DNA of 64,000 nucleotides from Saprospiraceae bacterium (GCA_016787345.1 JAEUUU010000093.1:1-64000); one strand, 5' to 3'. Shown: positions 53,221 to 62,760, counted from the first letter of the stretch. A program made the numbers and translations. Notes: generated from the letters alone by a model not told the origin.

Positions 53221-54846
53221 TCACATTTTCACCAACTTCCCCCGTCCCACCAACCGCTCTCCCTGCTCGATCGTATAAAAATACACCCCTTCCGGCAGCC
53301 CTTCCGGCAGGGTTACCGTCTGTTTTTGTTGCAGTCCGCCGGGCAGGGTATGGCGGTCCAGGAGCCGGTGGCCGGAGAAGTCGAACAGGGAAAATTGCGC
53401 TTCGTCGGCGTTGTATTCGACGGTCAGGATGCGGGTGTCGGATACCGGGTTGGGGTACAGGGAGAAGTAGGGCGCCCAGGGGGCCGAATCGACCGACACG
53501 GCCGGGCCGATGCTCATGATGTTGCCGTCGATCCATTCGATGCGGTCGGCCAGCCAGGTGTCGAGGTAGTCGACTTCTTCCTGCCAGCTTTGCCCGATAA
53601 AGGCGTTGGGCCACACATAGGTGCCCAGCACCGGCCAGCGCTGAAAATTGCGGGCGGCGGGTTCGGCGAGGAGTTGGGTGAGCGAATCGATGCAGGTATG
53701 GACGTTGGCGTCGGACCAGGGGCCGGCGCGCAGGGTTTGCCAGCGGTTTTTGATCTGTGCCTGAAAAGCGCCGTCGCGCAGGAGTTTTTCCCACCAGAAA
53801 TGGATTTGCCAGGCATCGTCGGGGCAATTGTCGTTGAAATCCTTCACCCAGCCCTCAAAGGGTTGCGCATCGCAGTAGTCGCCGATGCCGAAGGCGATGT
53901 TGAAATCCCAGACGGGACCCATTTTGAGCAGCGGATCGTTGTCGTCGCGGTCTTTGTAAAAATAGGCGCTGAGGCGATAGGCGTCGATGTTTTTCGTCAC
54001 CTCGTTGACCAGCAGGTAATCCACCCAGGAATCAGTGTCGATCCAGCTGGCGTAGGTAGGTGTACTGTTGGGCGTCCATTGCGCCAGGGCGTGTTCAAAA
54101 TCGGTGACGTAGTCTTCTATATAAGCGCGTTGTTCCGGCTGGATGTCGTCGTCTTTGGGGTACACGATCTGGAACCAGGTGCTTTGCCAGGCGCCCACAT
54201 AGGGCGGAAACGGCGAAATCCAGTCGCCGCCGACGCCGGTATTCAGTTTGTCCATGGCCAGGATATAGCCGCCCGTGAGGCTGTCGCCGGCCAGGTCGTC
54301 GTCTTTCAATCCGGCAATATCGACCCGGTCGCCGTCGCGTTTGACGGTTTCCAGCAGCACGTACACACCGATGTATTCTCCATTGAGCATGACCTCGACG
54401 AATCGGGTGCGCGGCGCCCAGTCCATGGCGCTGGTGGCAAACCAGTAGGCCATCACGTCGCGTATCAGGGATTTGTCGTTGAGCGGCGAGATGAGCGCCC
54501 AGTCGCTTTCATTGGGCATACCCAGCAGCGGAACAGAAAAATCGTCGCCTTCCAGGTCGCGGGTTTCGATGGAGTAGTTTTTCTTTTCATACGTGAGCGA
54601 CGAGGAGCCGCGAATTTCAATGCCGATCAGACCGTTGTAATCGTTCGGCGGGTCGGTCAAATGGTTGATCTGGCCCGGGCCATTGTAGATGATGCTCATA
54701 CCGGCCGTGATTTTTTGATCTTCCGGAATGGCCTGGCCGCCGGTGTTCAACACGACGATGGGCAGATTGGATTGGGTGAAGTTGACCACCTGGGCACTGA
54801 GGAACAGGGGGAGAAAAGCAAACAGAGTGGGTAGCAGTCGGTACAT
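53221..54846 (-). CDS. CotH-kinase-like secreted protein with type A T9SS sorting domain
   Basis: 541 residues from MYRLLPTLFAFLPLFLSAQ, a clear signal peptide (the frame is open 32 codons upstream without one). The CotH domain (about 45-370) shows GIEIRGSSSLTYEKKNYSIE, DWALISPLNDKSLIRD and GVYVLLETVKRDGDRVDI. The last ~75 residues are a T9SS type A tail (LYPNPVSDTRILTV and GVYFYTIEQGERLVGRGKLVKM). CotH proteins phosphorylate spore-coat proteins in Bacillus; the role of secreted Bacteroidota members is unknown. Confidence 0.88.
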   Translation of the reverse strand: MYRLLPTLFAFLPLFLSAQVVNFTQSNLPIVVLNTGGQAIPEDQKITAGMSIIYNGPGQINHLTDPPNDYNGLIGIEIRGSSSLTYEKKNYSIETRDLEGDDFSVPLLGMPNESDWALISPLNDKSLIRDVMAYWFATSAMDWAPRTRFVEVMLNGEYIGVYVLLETVKRDGDRVDIAGLKDDDLAGDSLTGGYILAMDKLNTGVGGDWISPFPPYVGAWQSTWFQIVYPKDDDIQPEQRAYIEDYVTDFEHALAQWTPNSTPTYASWIDTDSWVDYLLVNEVTKNIDAYRLSAYFYKDRDDNDPLLKMGPVWDFNIAFGIGDYCDAQPFEGWVKDFNDNCPDDAWQIHFWWEKLLRDGAFQAQIKNRWQTLRAGPWSDANVHTCIDSLTQLLAEPAARNFQRWPVLGTYVWPNAFIGQSWQEEVDYLDTWLADRIEWIDGNIMSIGPAVSVDSAPWAPYFSLYPNPVSDTRILTVEYNADEAQFSLFDFSGHRLLDRHTLPGGLQQKQTVTLPEGLPEGVYFYTIEQGERLVGRGKLVKM

Positions 54847-55013
54847 AGCGGAAAAAATTAGACGGGTAAAGTTGGGCATTCTTCCGAAACCGGAAGCGCG
54901 ATTCTGTGGCGGAATCTGCCCGTTCGCGGCAAAAGCCCGCATCCGTTGGTCGGCAGGCGGCGCGTGTCTGTCGTTGCTGCGCTGCCGCTATTCGACAATT
55001 TTCAAAAGGGGGC

Positions 55014-55045
55014 TTGACAAACTGAATAAACACGATGTATATTTG
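55014..55045 (+). promoter_or_regulatory. Bacteroidota-type promoter for the SPFH gene
   Basis: TTG (-33 region, in CTTGACAAA) is separated by 21 bases from TATATTTG (55038-55045), a full match to the TAnnTTTG -7 element of the Bacteroidota housekeeping sigma factor. Transcription would begin near 55050, about 35 bases before the ATG. Confidence 0.75.
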
Positions 55046-55084
55046 CTATCAAAATAATATCACAAACCAATCAATCATATTCAC

Positions 55085-55936
55085 ATGGAAAAGATCGTCA
55101 AACCTACATCCGGCTGGTTAATGCTGGTCGTTTTTTTAGTACTGCTGTTGGGCGGCGCCGGACTGCTGGCCATCAAGATGTATGTCGCCGGAGCGGTGGC
55201 TATATTGATCAGCCTGGTCATCATTGCACCCGGTTTTACCGCGGTCGAACCCAATACCACGCGGGTCATGACCTTGTTCGGCGACTACGTCGGCACCATC
55301 AAGGAGAGCGGATTCTTTTTTGTCAATCCGTTTTTTACCAAGAAAAAAGTCTCCCTGCGCGCGGTCACGCTCGACGTGCCGACCATCAAGGTCAACGACA
55401 AGCAAGGCAACCCGATCATGATCGGCGCCGTCGTGGCTTACCGGGTGAGCGATACGTTTAAAGCCGCTTTTGCCGTGGAAACCTATCCCGACTACGTCAA
55501 ATTCCAGAGCGAGGCCGCCGTGCGCAAACTCGCCGGCACGTATAGCTACGACAATCTGGAAGACGAGGAAGCGCACGTAACGCTGCGGTCGAGCTCCGAC
55601 GAGATCAACCACCAACTCGCGCATGAGATCAGCGAGCGCCTGGGTATCGCCGGTATCGAAGTGATCGAGGCGCGCATCAACAACCTGGCTTACGCCACCG
55701 AGATCGCCGGCGCCATGCTGCAACGCCAGCAGGCCACGGCCATCGTGGCCGCCCGCAGTAAAATCGTGGAAGGCGCCGTGGGCATGGTCGAAATGGCGCT
55801 CGACCAGCTCTCTCGCAAAAAAATCATCGAACTCGACGAGGAGAAAAAAGCCGCCATGGTGAGCAACCTGCTGGTGGTGCTTTGTGGCGATAAAAACGTT
55901 GCGCCCGTGGTCAATACCGGCACCTTGCATCAGTAA
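55085..55936 (+). CDS. SPFH/band 7 domain protein
   Basis: 283 residues. Two N-terminal hydrophobic segments (about 12-30 and 34-51) precede the SPFH domain (about 55-230: [67 protein letters not shown]). A coiled-coil Ala/Gln/Glu-rich stretch follows ([21 protein letters not shown]). Such proteins form oligomeric membrane scaffolds. The following RHR gene, after 152 bp, recurs next to this kind of SPFH gene in other Bacteroidota, to my knowledge. Confidence 0.9.
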   Translation: MEKIVKPTSGWLMLVVFLVLLLGGAGLLAIKMYVAGAVAILISLVIIAPGFTAVEPNTTRVMTLFGDYVGTIKESGFFFVNPFFTKKKVSLRAVTLDVPTIKVNDKQGNPIMIGAVVAYRVSDTFKAAFAVETYPDYVKFQSEAAVRKLAGTYSYDNLEDEEAHVTLRSSSDEINHQLAHEISERLGIAGIEVIEARINNLAYATEIAGAMLQRQQATAIVAARSKIVEGAVGMVEMALDQLSRKKIIELDEEKKAAMVSNLLVVLCGDKNVAPVVNTGTLHQ

Positions 55937-55944
55937 GGGACGCC

Positions 55945-56025
55945 TTGTAAGAGCCCCCTCTGCGTCTCTGTGTCTCTGTGTGAAATAAAAAAAATTGCAC
56001 GCAGAGGCGCAGAGGCGCAGAGATA
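55945..56025. repeat. GCAGAGGCGCAGAG-family inverted repeat, short copy
   Basis: CCCTCTGCGTCTCTGTGTC then AAATAAAAAAAATTG then CACGCAGAGGCGCAGAGGCG: a hairpin of the same family as at 14640 and 40112, here as a compact stem with an A-rich loop. It lies between the SPFH gene and the Arc-like gene. Confidence 0.85.
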
Positions 56026-56088
56026 ACCCGACACATCCACTGCTTTCGAAGCCCACACAGCATTCGTTTAATCAATAACCAATACGAT

Positions 56089-56280
56089 ATGGCAGCGAAA
56101 AAGAACTTCGTGCTCCGCATCGATGAAAAGACCTACGCCGCGCTGGAAAAATGGGCGGCCGACGAGTTTCGCAGCGTCAACGGACAAATCGAATGGCTTT
56201 TGCACCGCGCCCTGCGGGATGCCGGCCGTTTGCCCAAAAACCAGCCCGACGAACCGGAAACGCCCTCCGACCCGCAATAA
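56089..56280 (+). CDS. Arc-like ribbon-helix-helix protein
   Basis: 63 residues: a short strand [21 protein letters not shown], then [16 protein letters not shown], matching the strand-helix-helix plan of Arc/MetJ proteins. The tail is acidic and Pro-rich. It probably binds DNA as a dimer, or the SPFH protein upstream. No toxin gene is adjacent, so it is not an obvious antitoxin. It is followed by truC after 58 bp. Confidence 0.85.
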   Translation: MAAKKNFVLRIDEKTYAALEKWAADEFRSVNGQIEWLLHRALRDAGRLPKNQPDEPETPSDPQ

Positions 56281-56338
56281 ATTGCCGGTTTGTGATACCC
56301 GCTTCCGGCTGCCCCTGCAAAGCCGTACCTTGCCGGCC

Positions 56339-57085
56339 ATGCCGGAATCCTCCTTTCCTCCTTTCGAAATCCTTCTGGACGACGAGCACTTTGTTGCGAT
56401 CAATAAACCGCCGGGCATCCTCGTCCACCTGACCCGGCTCAGCGAAGACACCATCTCCGTAGCCCAGCAACTGGCCGCCCAACTGGGGCAGCGGATATTC
56501 CCCATCCACCGCCTCGACCGGGGCACCTCCGGCGTCCTGATCGTGGGCAAAACAGCTGCTGCCGCTGGCGCCATGGCTGCCCATTTTCGCGAAAAATCCG
56601 TAGAGAAAAAATACCTCGCCATCGTGCGCGGCTACCTGCCCGAATCGGCCACTGTCGATTACGCCCTCGACGATGCCGAAACCGGCAAGGAAAAACAACC
56701 CGCCGTGTCGCATTACCGACGACTGGGTCAGGTGGAACTGCCGTTTTCCGTCGATCCCAAATTCCCCACCACCCGCTACGCCCTTGCCGAAGCCGAACCA
56801 GAAACGGGGCGGCGGCACCAACTGCGCAAACATTTCGCCCACATTTTTCACCCGATCATCGGCGACCGCCGCCACGGCGACGTGAAGCACAACAACTACC
56901 TGCGCGACGCCTTTGGGCTGCAAAGACTGCTCCTGCACGCCCATCGTCTCTGCTTCGAACACCCGTTCAGCGGGCAGCAGGTACGTATAGAGGCGCCCGT
57001 CGATCCCGCATTTATGGAAGCATCGCGGTACTTGCAGCTGGACGGGTTCCTACCGGAATCGGGGCTACCGAGGTTGCGTCCCTGA
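56339..57085 (+). CDS. truC: tRNA pseudouridine synthase TruC (RluA family)
   Basis: 248 residues from MPESSFPPFEILL (the frame is open far upstream, overlapping the Arc-like gene, but this is the first sensible start). The catalytic motif HRLDRGTSGVLIVGK holds the Asp nucleophile, and TGRRHQLRKHFAHIFHPIIGD with RRHGDVKHN is the TruC-type basic region. It modifies U65 of certain tRNAs. Its final residues GLPRLRP and its TGA come from a degenerate copy of the palindromic repeat that follows. Confidence 0.9.
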   Translation: MPESSFPPFEILLDDEHFVAINKPPGILVHLTRLSEDTISVAQQLAAQLGQRIFPIHRLDRGTSGVLIVGKTAAAAGAMAAHFREKSVEKKYLAIVRGYLPESATVDYALDDAETGKEKQPAVSHYRRLGQVELPFSVDPKFPTTRYALAEAEPETGRRHQLRKHFAHIFHPIIGDRRHGDVKHNNYLRDAFGLQRLLLHAHRLCFEHPFSGQQVRIEAPVDPAFMEASRYLQLDGFLPESGLPRLRP

Positions 57086-57157
57086 CGAGACGGTGGGTAC
57101 GCCTCTGATCCCGTTTGCTACCGATGTTGCGCCCCTGACGGGGCGCAACATCGGTAG
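57061..57157. repeat. CTACCGATGTTGCGCCCC palindrome, one perfect and one degenerate copy
   Basis: The perfect copy is at 57118-57157: 18-bp arms CTACCGATGTTGCGCCCC with a TGAC loop. A degenerate copy, GCTACCGAGGTTGCGTCCC plus TGACGAGACG, lies at 57064-57100 and overlaps the end of truC. The family is common in Bacteroidota intergenic DNA and gives 'VAPIPVGTRP'-type spurious peptides. Confidence 0.92.
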
Positions 57158-57200
57158 CCCAAGGTTTTTTATCTTTGAGCATCAAAAAAATTCCGGGAAT

Positions 57201-58763
57201 ATGAAAACACCGCTCTTCTCCTCGCTTCGCCGCGCGTTGGCCATTGCGAAGCAAACCCAGATGCACCCCCATCTTTCTCCCGACGACCTGCTGGCCGAAT
57301 GGCAAACCCGGCAACTCAGCCGGCGGCAATTCCTGCGTTCCTCGGGCCGCGCGGGACTGGTCTTCGGCGTCGGGGCGCTGGCCGGGCATGATCTGTTGAT
57401 GCCCCTGCTCACCGGCCCCTCCAAACCCAATATTGCTATCGTGGGCGCCGGCCTGGGCGGCCTCAGCGCCGGTTATTACCTGCGCCGTCGGGGCGTGCAG
57501 GCCACTTTGTTCGAAGCCGACAAACGCGTGGGCGGCCGTATGAAAAGCGGACGCATCTTCGCCGGCGGCCAATTGAACACCGAAATCGGCGCGGAATTTA
57601 TCGATACCGTGCACGAAGACATGTTCCGACTGATCGACATCCTCAATCTGCGGGACTCGATTATGGACGTCGATCAGGACAGCTTCGGCATCCGCGACGC
57701 GTTTTTTTTCGACAATCGGCATTACACCGTTCAGGAGGTCATTGCCGAATTTGCCTCGGCTTATCCCAAAATAGAAGCCGACCGCAAGCGACTCAACGGA
57801 CGGCATTTCGCCCGTTACGATCAAATGTCGATGGCGGATTATATCGACAGCCTGCCGCTCAGCCCCTGGGTGAAAAAAATGCTCGACGCGGCTTTTATCG
57901 GTGAAAACGGCCTGGAAACCGCCGAACAAAGCGCTGCCATCCTGATCGATATTCTCGAAATCAGAGACAACAAGGAATTCCTCGTGTTCGGTGAAAGCGA
58001 CGAGCGGTACAAAATCATCGGCGGCAACGAGCAAATTCCGCAGGGTCTGGCCAAAATCCTGCGCGAACAAATCCGCTACGAACACCGGCTGTTGAAGATC
58101 CGTGAAAATGCCAACCGCTCGATCACGCTGTTTTTCAGTGAAAACGGCGCCACCCGGGAAGCGACTTTCGATGCCGTTATCATGGCGCTGCCCTTCACCG
58201 TCCTGCGCGACGTGGAGATCGAAATGGAACTCCCCGCCATCAAACAGCGCACCATCCGCGAACTGGGTTACGGCACCAATACCAAATTCATCCTCGAAAC
58301 CAAGGGGCGCCCCTGGCGCGACAACGGCTACCGGGGCTTCCTGTTCAACGAACGTGTCTCCAACGGCTGGGACAGCGCGCAAATGCAGCTCGACAACAAG
58401 GGAATGGGCACTTTCACCGTCTATTACGGCGGCAAACGCGGCTTCGATGCGATACGCGGCACCGAAAGTGCACAACACGAGTATGCTCTCCCCGAACTGG
58501 AAGCCGCTTTCCCGGGCTTCCGCGCCAGCCTGACCGGCAAACACGAACTCGCTCCCTGGCCCTCCAATCCTTTCGTCAAAGCCAGTTATTCCTGCTACAA
58601 ACCCGGACAAATGACGGCTTTCGACGGCGTGCCTTCTGCACCGGTGCGCAACCTGTTTTTTGCCGGCGAACACACGAGCGCCGATTTCTGGGGCTTCATG
58701 AACGGCGCCGCCGAATCGGGCCGAAAGGCAGCCGACAAGGTGTTGAAAAAGATGAAAGTGTAA
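57201..58763 (+). CDS. Flavin-containing amine oxidase with Tat-like signal
   Basis: 520 residues from MKTPLFSSLRRALAIAKQ. A twin-arginine motif SRRQFLRSSG (near 41-50) precedes a hydrophobic stretch, so Tat export is likely, though the motif is unusually far from the N-terminus. The FAD-binding Rossmann motif is GAGLGGLSAGYYLRRRG (near 79-95), followed by RVGGRMKSG. The C-terminal FAD contact is FAGEHTSADFWGFMNGAAESGRKAA. It belongs to the monoamine-oxidase fold family; the amine is unknown. It stands alone between two hairpins. Confidence 0.87.
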   Translation: MKTPLFSSLRRALAIAKQTQMHPHLSPDDLLAEWQTRQLSRRQFLRSSGRAGLVFGVGALAGHDLLMPLLTGPSKPNIAIVGAGLGGLSAGYYLRRRGVQATLFEADKRVGGRMKSGRIFAGGQLNTEIGAEFIDTVHEDMFRLIDILNLRDSIMDVDQDSFGIRDAFFFDNRHYTVQEVIAEFASAYPKIEADRKRLNGRHFARYDQMSMADYIDSLPLSPWVKKMLDAAFIGENGLETAEQSAAILIDILEIRDNKEFLVFGESDERYKIIGGNEQIPQGLAKILREQIRYEHRLLKIRENANRSITLFFSENGATREATFDAVIMALPFTVLRDVEIEMELPAIKQRTIRELGYGTNTKFILETKGRPWRDNGYRGFLFNERVSNGWDSAQMQLDNKGMGTFTVYYGGKRGFDAIRGTESAQHEYALPELEAAFPGFRASLTGKHELAPWPSNPFVKASYSCYKPGQMTAFDGVPSAPVRNLFFAGEHTSADFWGFMNGAAESGRKAADKVLKKMKV

Positions 58764-58771
58764 AAAATGCG

Positions 58772-58828
58772 TGCTTCGCAAGCGGCTGATTATCCGAAAT
58801 TTATTCAGAAAAAGCCGCTTGCGGAGCA
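58772..58828 (+). terminator. Long hairpin after the amine oxidase gene
   Basis: TGCTTCGCAAGCGGCT (58772-58787) pairs with AGCCGCTTGCGGAGCA (58813-58828) with one G-U pair, around a 25-base loop, and a short TTTT follows. A second smaller stem, GCCGCC/GGCGGC, lies at 58850-58874. It probably separates the oxidase from the moxR operon. Confidence 0.65.
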
Positions 58829-58924
58829 ACATTGTTTTAAAAAATAATAGCCGCCCTGCACCCCAAACGGCGGCCTGTAGCGTTAGAAAGCCCACTGTTG
58901 AAACGAAGCCAACTTTTTTAGTCC

Positions 58925-59920
58925 ATGTCCAATCCCGCCGAAGTAGAAGCGCTGAGTCGCAAGATCAAAAACGAAAGCGCTTTCCTCGAAAAATTGTACC
59001 AGGTCACCGGTCAGGTGATCGTCGGTCAGCAACACATGATCGATCGCCTGCTGATCGGCCTTTTGACAAAAGGGCACATCCTGCTCGAAGGCATGCCCGG
59101 CCTGGCCAAAACACTGGCCATCAAGACCCTGTCGCAGGCCGTCGACGCCAAATTCAGCCGCATCCAGTTTACCCCCGACCTGTTGCCCGCCGACGTGCTG
59201 GGCACCCAGATTTACAATCCGGGCAAGGGGGAATTTACGATCCGGAAAGGCCCCATTTTCGCCAATTTCGTGCTCGCCGACGAGATCAACCGCGCACCCG
59301 CCAAGGTGCAAAGCGCCCTGCTCGAAGCCATGCAGGAGCGCCAGGTGACTATCGGGAACGAAACCTTCCGCCTCGAAGAGCCTTTCCTGGTATTGGCTAC
59401 GCAAAACCCCATCGAACAGGAAGGCACCTATCCGCTGCCGGAGGCGCAGGTCGACCGTTTTTTGCTCAAGGTTAAAATCGATTATCCTTCACCCGAAGAC
59501 GAGCGCGGCATTTTGCGCCGCTACCTCAACGGAGAAGAAGCCGAAGTGCCGAAAGTCGTATCGGTCGAAACGCTGCTGCGCGCCCGCGAAGCCGTCAACC
59601 AGATTTACCTCGACGAAAAAATCGAACAGTACATCCTCGATATCGTACTGGCTACCCGTGTGCCCGAGCGTTTCAACCTGGGGCAACTCAAACCGCTCGT
59701 CAGTTACGGCGCTTCGCCGCGCGCCACGCTGGCCCTGGCCCGCTCGGCCCGCGCCATGGCATTCCTCAACCACCGGGCTTTCGTGACGCCCGACGACGTG
59801 CGCGCCATCTGCCCCGACGTGCTGCGCCACCGCATTGGCCTCACCTACGAAGCCGAGGCGGAGAACATGACCCAGGAAGATATCGTCGATCGCATTTTGG
59901 GCGCGGTCGTTATCCCGTAG
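58925..59920 (+). CDS. MoxR-family AAA+ ATPase
   Basis: 331 residues. Walker A GMPGLAKT (near 56-63), Walker B VLADEINRAP (near 117), sensor 1 region LVLATQNPIEQEGTYPLPEAQ and the C-terminal helical lid GASPRATLALARSARAMAFL are present. MoxR ATPases act as chaperones that insert metals or remodel VWA proteins. It is the first gene of a MoxR-DUF58-Bat operon and is expected to act with the VWA proteins downstream. Confidence 0.93.
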   Translation: MSNPAEVEALSRKIKNESAFLEKLYQVTGQVIVGQQHMIDRLLIGLLTKGHILLEGMPGLAKTLAIKTLSQAVDAKFSRIQFTPDLLPADVLGTQIYNPGKGEFTIRKGPIFANFVLADEINRAPAKVQSALLEAMQERQVTIGNETFRLEEPFLVLATQNPIEQEGTYPLPEAQVDRFLLKVKIDYPSPEDERGILRRYLNGEEAEVPKVVSVETLLRAREAVNQIYLDEKIEQYILDIVLATRVPERFNLGQLKPLVSYGASPRATLALARSARAMAFLNHRAFVTPDDVRAICPDVLRHRIGLTYEAEAENMTQEDIVDRILGAVVIP

Positions 59921-59996
59921 CCGGTCGCAGCAGCGGTTTTTTGCGCGTCGTTTGTTGCGCCGCGCAGCCCTGCCTGGCGGCACTATTTTTTCAATT

Positions 59997-60881
59997 ATGG
60001 AACCGAGCGAACTTTTAAAAAAAGTCCGGAAGATCGAGATCAAGGCGCGGGGACTGAGCAGTCACCTGTTTACAGGCGGCTATCACAGCGCGTTCAGGGG
60101 CCGGGGTATGTCGTTCAGCGAAGTGCGCACCTACCAGCCTGGCGACGACGTGCGCAACATCGACTGGAACGTGACGGCCCGCACCGGCGACGCCTACGTC
60201 AAGGTGTTTGAAGAAGAACGGGAAAATACGGTGATGCTGCTCGTCGACGTCAGTGGTTCGGCCGTGTTTGGCAGCCATACCCAGTTCAAGGAAGAATACC
60301 TGAGCGAACTCTGCGCCGTATTGGCTTTTTCGGCCATTGCCAACAACGACAAGGTGGGGGTAATGCTATTTTCCGACCGGGTGGAATTGTTCATTCCGCC
60401 GAAAAAGGGCAAACAGCACATCCTGCGCATCGTGCGGGAAATCCTGTCGGCGCAACCCAAAGGTCGGGGCACCGATCTGCCCGGCGCTTTGCAATTTGTG
60501 CATAACGTACTGAAAAAGAGAAGCGTGGTGTTTGTGCTCTCCGATTTTCTGGCGCAACAATACGAAGACGCTCTACGCATCCTTTCCCGCCGCCACGATT
60601 GTATCGGCATCCACGTGTGGGACCGGCTCGAACGGCATTTGCCCGACGTGGGCTTGCTGCGGGTAGCCGACGCCGAAACCGGCGAGCAAATCTGGGTGGA
60701 TACGACCAGTCTGCGGCTGCGTTACCAATACGCCCAGACTTTCGACCAGCATCTTGCCGATACCCGCGCTTTGTTCAATCGGGCCAAGGCCAATTTCCTG
60801 AGCCTGAGCACCGATCAGCCTTACGTTCAGGCGTTGATGCAGTTTTTTGCGCAACGCTCTAAAACCGTGGCGCATGGGTAA
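59997..60881 (+). CDS. DUF58 domain protein (VWA-like), MoxR partner
   Basis: 294 residues from MEPSELLKKVRKIEIKARG. The DUF58 signature YQPGDDVRNIDWNVTARTGDAYVKVFEEERE is intact (near 43-73), followed by a VWA-like core with LLVDVSGSAVFG (DxSxS) and RGTDLPGALQF. It is soluble, with no TM. It starts 76 bp after moxR and overlaps the next gene by 8 bp, so it is in the same operon. Confidence 0.92.
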   Translation: MEPSELLKKVRKIEIKARGLSSHLFTGGYHSAFRGRGMSFSEVRTYQPGDDVRNIDWNVTARTGDAYVKVFEEERENTVMLLVDVSGSAVFGSHTQFKEEYLSELCAVLAFSAIANNDKVGVMLFSDRVELFIPPKKGKQHILRIVREILSAQPKGRGTDLPGALQFVHNVLKKRSVVFVLSDFLAQQYEDALRILSRRHDCIGIHVWDRLERHLPDVGLLRVADAETGEQIWVDTTSLRLRYQYAQTFDQHLADTRALFNRAKANFLSLSTDQPYVQALMQFFAQRSKTVAHG

Positions 60882-61764
60882 GATCGTGTTTTTCCTGCTT
60901 TTTCCGCTGTTGGCTATTGCCCAAAACGCCTCGCTCGCACTCGAACCCCGGCGGATCGAACCCGGCGATACAGCCGTGTTGAGTATTATGGTTTCGGGTG
61001 TGCCGGCGCAGCCGGAAGGGGTGGACTTCGGTCCATGGGAAAGTTTTGTACCCAAAGAGAACGTTTTGTCGCGCAGCGGCTGGACCCGCTCCGGCTCGGT
61101 GTGGGTATATAAAAGCGTGCTCACGGCGTTCGACAGTGCCATCGTGCAACTTCCGCCCCTGCGCGTCAGGCTAAAATCGGGCAACGTGCTGGAAACCAAC
61201 AGCATACAATGGCAGGTGGTGCCCAAGCCCGTCAGCGCCGACGTCGCTTCGATGGCGCCCGCGCGCGACATCCGGCGGGAGCCGGTGTTGTGGACCGATT
61301 ATTGGCCCTGGGCGCTGGGGATACTGGCAGCGTTGGCAGGACTGGCCTGGTTCCTGCGGCGGCGGCGCAAACGCCGTCCGGCGCCGGTAGCAGTTGTGGC
61401 AGCGCCCGCGGAGCCGCCTGTGCGTGTGATTCCGCCGCATGAAATAGCCCTGGCCCAGCTCGATGCCCTGGCCAAAGAGCAACTTTGGAAAAAAGGGGAT
61501 GAAAAGACCCATTACGTGCGACTCAGCCTGCTGTTGCGCGAATATCTGGAAAACCGCTACCGCGTGCCGGCGCTGGAATCGACCACCCGGGAGATTTTGA
61601 TGTTGATTAAAAGTGCCGGCTTTCCGCTTCCATTGCAGGCCAGTTTGCGCGAATTGCTCGAACAATCCGACCTGACCAAATACGCCCGTACGCCGCCGCC
61701 GCCCCAGTTCCACGAAAAAAGTATTCAAAACGCCCGTCAATTAATCCAACAAACCCAGGAATAA
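60874..61764 (+). CDS. Bat-operon membrane protein (DUF4381/BatD-like position)
   Basis: 296 residues from MGKIVFFLLFPLLAIAQ, a signal peptide overlapping the DUF58 stop. An extracytoplasmic beta domain (about 20-130) is followed by one TM (about 147-165), a basic Pro-rich stretch, and a helical cytoplasmic domain (about 190-290: HEIALAQLDALAKEQLWKKGDEK, LREYLENRYRVPALESTTREIL). That matches the proteins usually found between DUF58 and BatA genes in Bacteroidota. Role in the complex is unknown. Confidence 0.82.
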   Translation: MGKIVFFLLFPLLAIAQNASLALEPRRIEPGDTAVLSIMVSGVPAQPEGVDFGPWESFVPKENVLSRSGWTRSGSVWVYKSVLTAFDSAIVQLPPLRVRLKSGNVLETNSIQWQVVPKPVSADVASMAPARDIRREPVLWTDYWPWALGILAALAGLAWFLRRRRKRRPAPVAVVAAPAEPPVRVIPPHEIALAQLDALAKEQLWKKGDEKTHYVRLSLLLREYLENRYRVPALESTTREILMLIKSAGFPLPLQASLRELLEQSDLTKYARTPPPPQFHEKSIQNARQLIQQTQE

Positions 61765-61770
61765 CAGACC

Positions 61771-62760
61771 GTGACATTTGCACAACCACTTTGGCTCCTG
61801 CTCCTGCTGGCCCTGCCCCCGCTGATGCTCTGGTACCGGCGCGCAGCCCGGGCGCGCCACGTGACCCTCCAGGTGTCGCGGCAGGCGGCGATGAAAGGGG
61901 TAAAAACCTGGGTGTTGTTTGCGCGCCGTTATCTGCAATCGCTGCGCTGGGCCGCCATTGCCCTGCTCATCGTCGCCCTTGCCCGCCCGCAAAGTCCCTG
62001 GCAGGAGGAGAAAGTCGTGGCAGAAGCCATCGACATCATTCTCGCCCTCGATATTTCTCCCAGCATGCTGACGCGCGACTTTGCGCCCGACCGGCTGAGT
62101 ACCGCAAAAAAAATCGCCAATGATTTTGCAAGCCGGCGCCCTTACGACCGCCTCGGACTGGTGGTGTTTTCCGGCGGCGCGTTTATGCACTGCCCGCTGA
62201 CCGACGACCGGCGCATTTTTCAGGCATTCGTCAACAACCTGCAGGTGGGCCGTCTCGAAGACGGCACGGCCATCGGTATGGGCATCGCCGCGGCGGTTAA
62301 TCACCTGAAAGACAGTCCCTCCGCCAGCAAAGTGGTGATCCTGCTGACCGACAGTGAAGACAACAAGGGACAAATCGGACCGATCAAAGCCGCTGAAATT
62401 GCGCGGGCGCTGGGCGTCAGGGTCTACACCGTCGGGATCGGCTCCGAGGGCACGGTTATGTCGCCCATCCGCCAGAATTTCGACGGCTCTTATGCCTTTG
62501 CCCCCCGTACCATGAAGTTCGACAGCCAGCTGCTTGAAACGGTCGCCCAACTCAGCGGCGGCCGCTTTTACCGGGCCCGCACCCCCGACGACCTGCGCGA
62601 CATTTACGCCGAAATCGACCGCCTGGAAAAAACGCCCCTTACCACGACAATCATCCGCCGCGACGTCGATCTGTTTTTCTGGTTCCTCACGGCGGCGCTA
62701 TGTCTTCTTTTACTCGAAATGCTGTTGAGATGGGGGCCGTTGAGGGTGGTGACTGTTTGA
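61771..62760 (+). CDS. batA: VWA-domain membrane protein BatA
   Basis: 329 residues with a GTG start 6 bp after the previous stop. Two N-terminal TMs (about 6-22 and 50-68) precede a VWA domain whose MIDAS is complete: DISPS (near 91-95), a Thr in EDGTAIGMG, and Asp in LLTDSEDN. A C-terminal TM (about 300-318) completes the BatA layout. Bat proteins were linked to aerotolerance in Bacteroides. Its TGA stop is the first triplet of a GAGGATTT array, and the next bat gene is 490 bp away. Confidence 0.9.
   Translation: MTFAQPLWLLLLLALPPLMLWYRRAARARHVTLQVSRQAAMKGVKTWVLFARRYLQSLRWAAIALLIVALARPQSPWQEEKVVAEAIDIILALDISPSMLTRDFAPDRLSTAKKIANDFASRRPYDRLGLVVFSGGAFMHCPLTDDRRIFQAFVNNLQVGRLEDGTAIGMGIAAAVNHLKDSPSASKVVILLTDSEDNKGQIGPIKAAEIARALGVRVYTVGIGSEGTVMSPIRQNFDGSYAFAPRTMKFDSQLLETVAQLSGGRFYRARTPDDLRDIYAEIDRLEKTPLTTTIIRRDVDLFFWFLTAALCLLLLEMLLRWGPLRVVTV

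Noticed and set aside
56089..56280. Toxin-antitoxin module
   Set aside because: Only the Arc-like protein is present; the neighbours are SPFH and TruC, and no toxin gene is visible.
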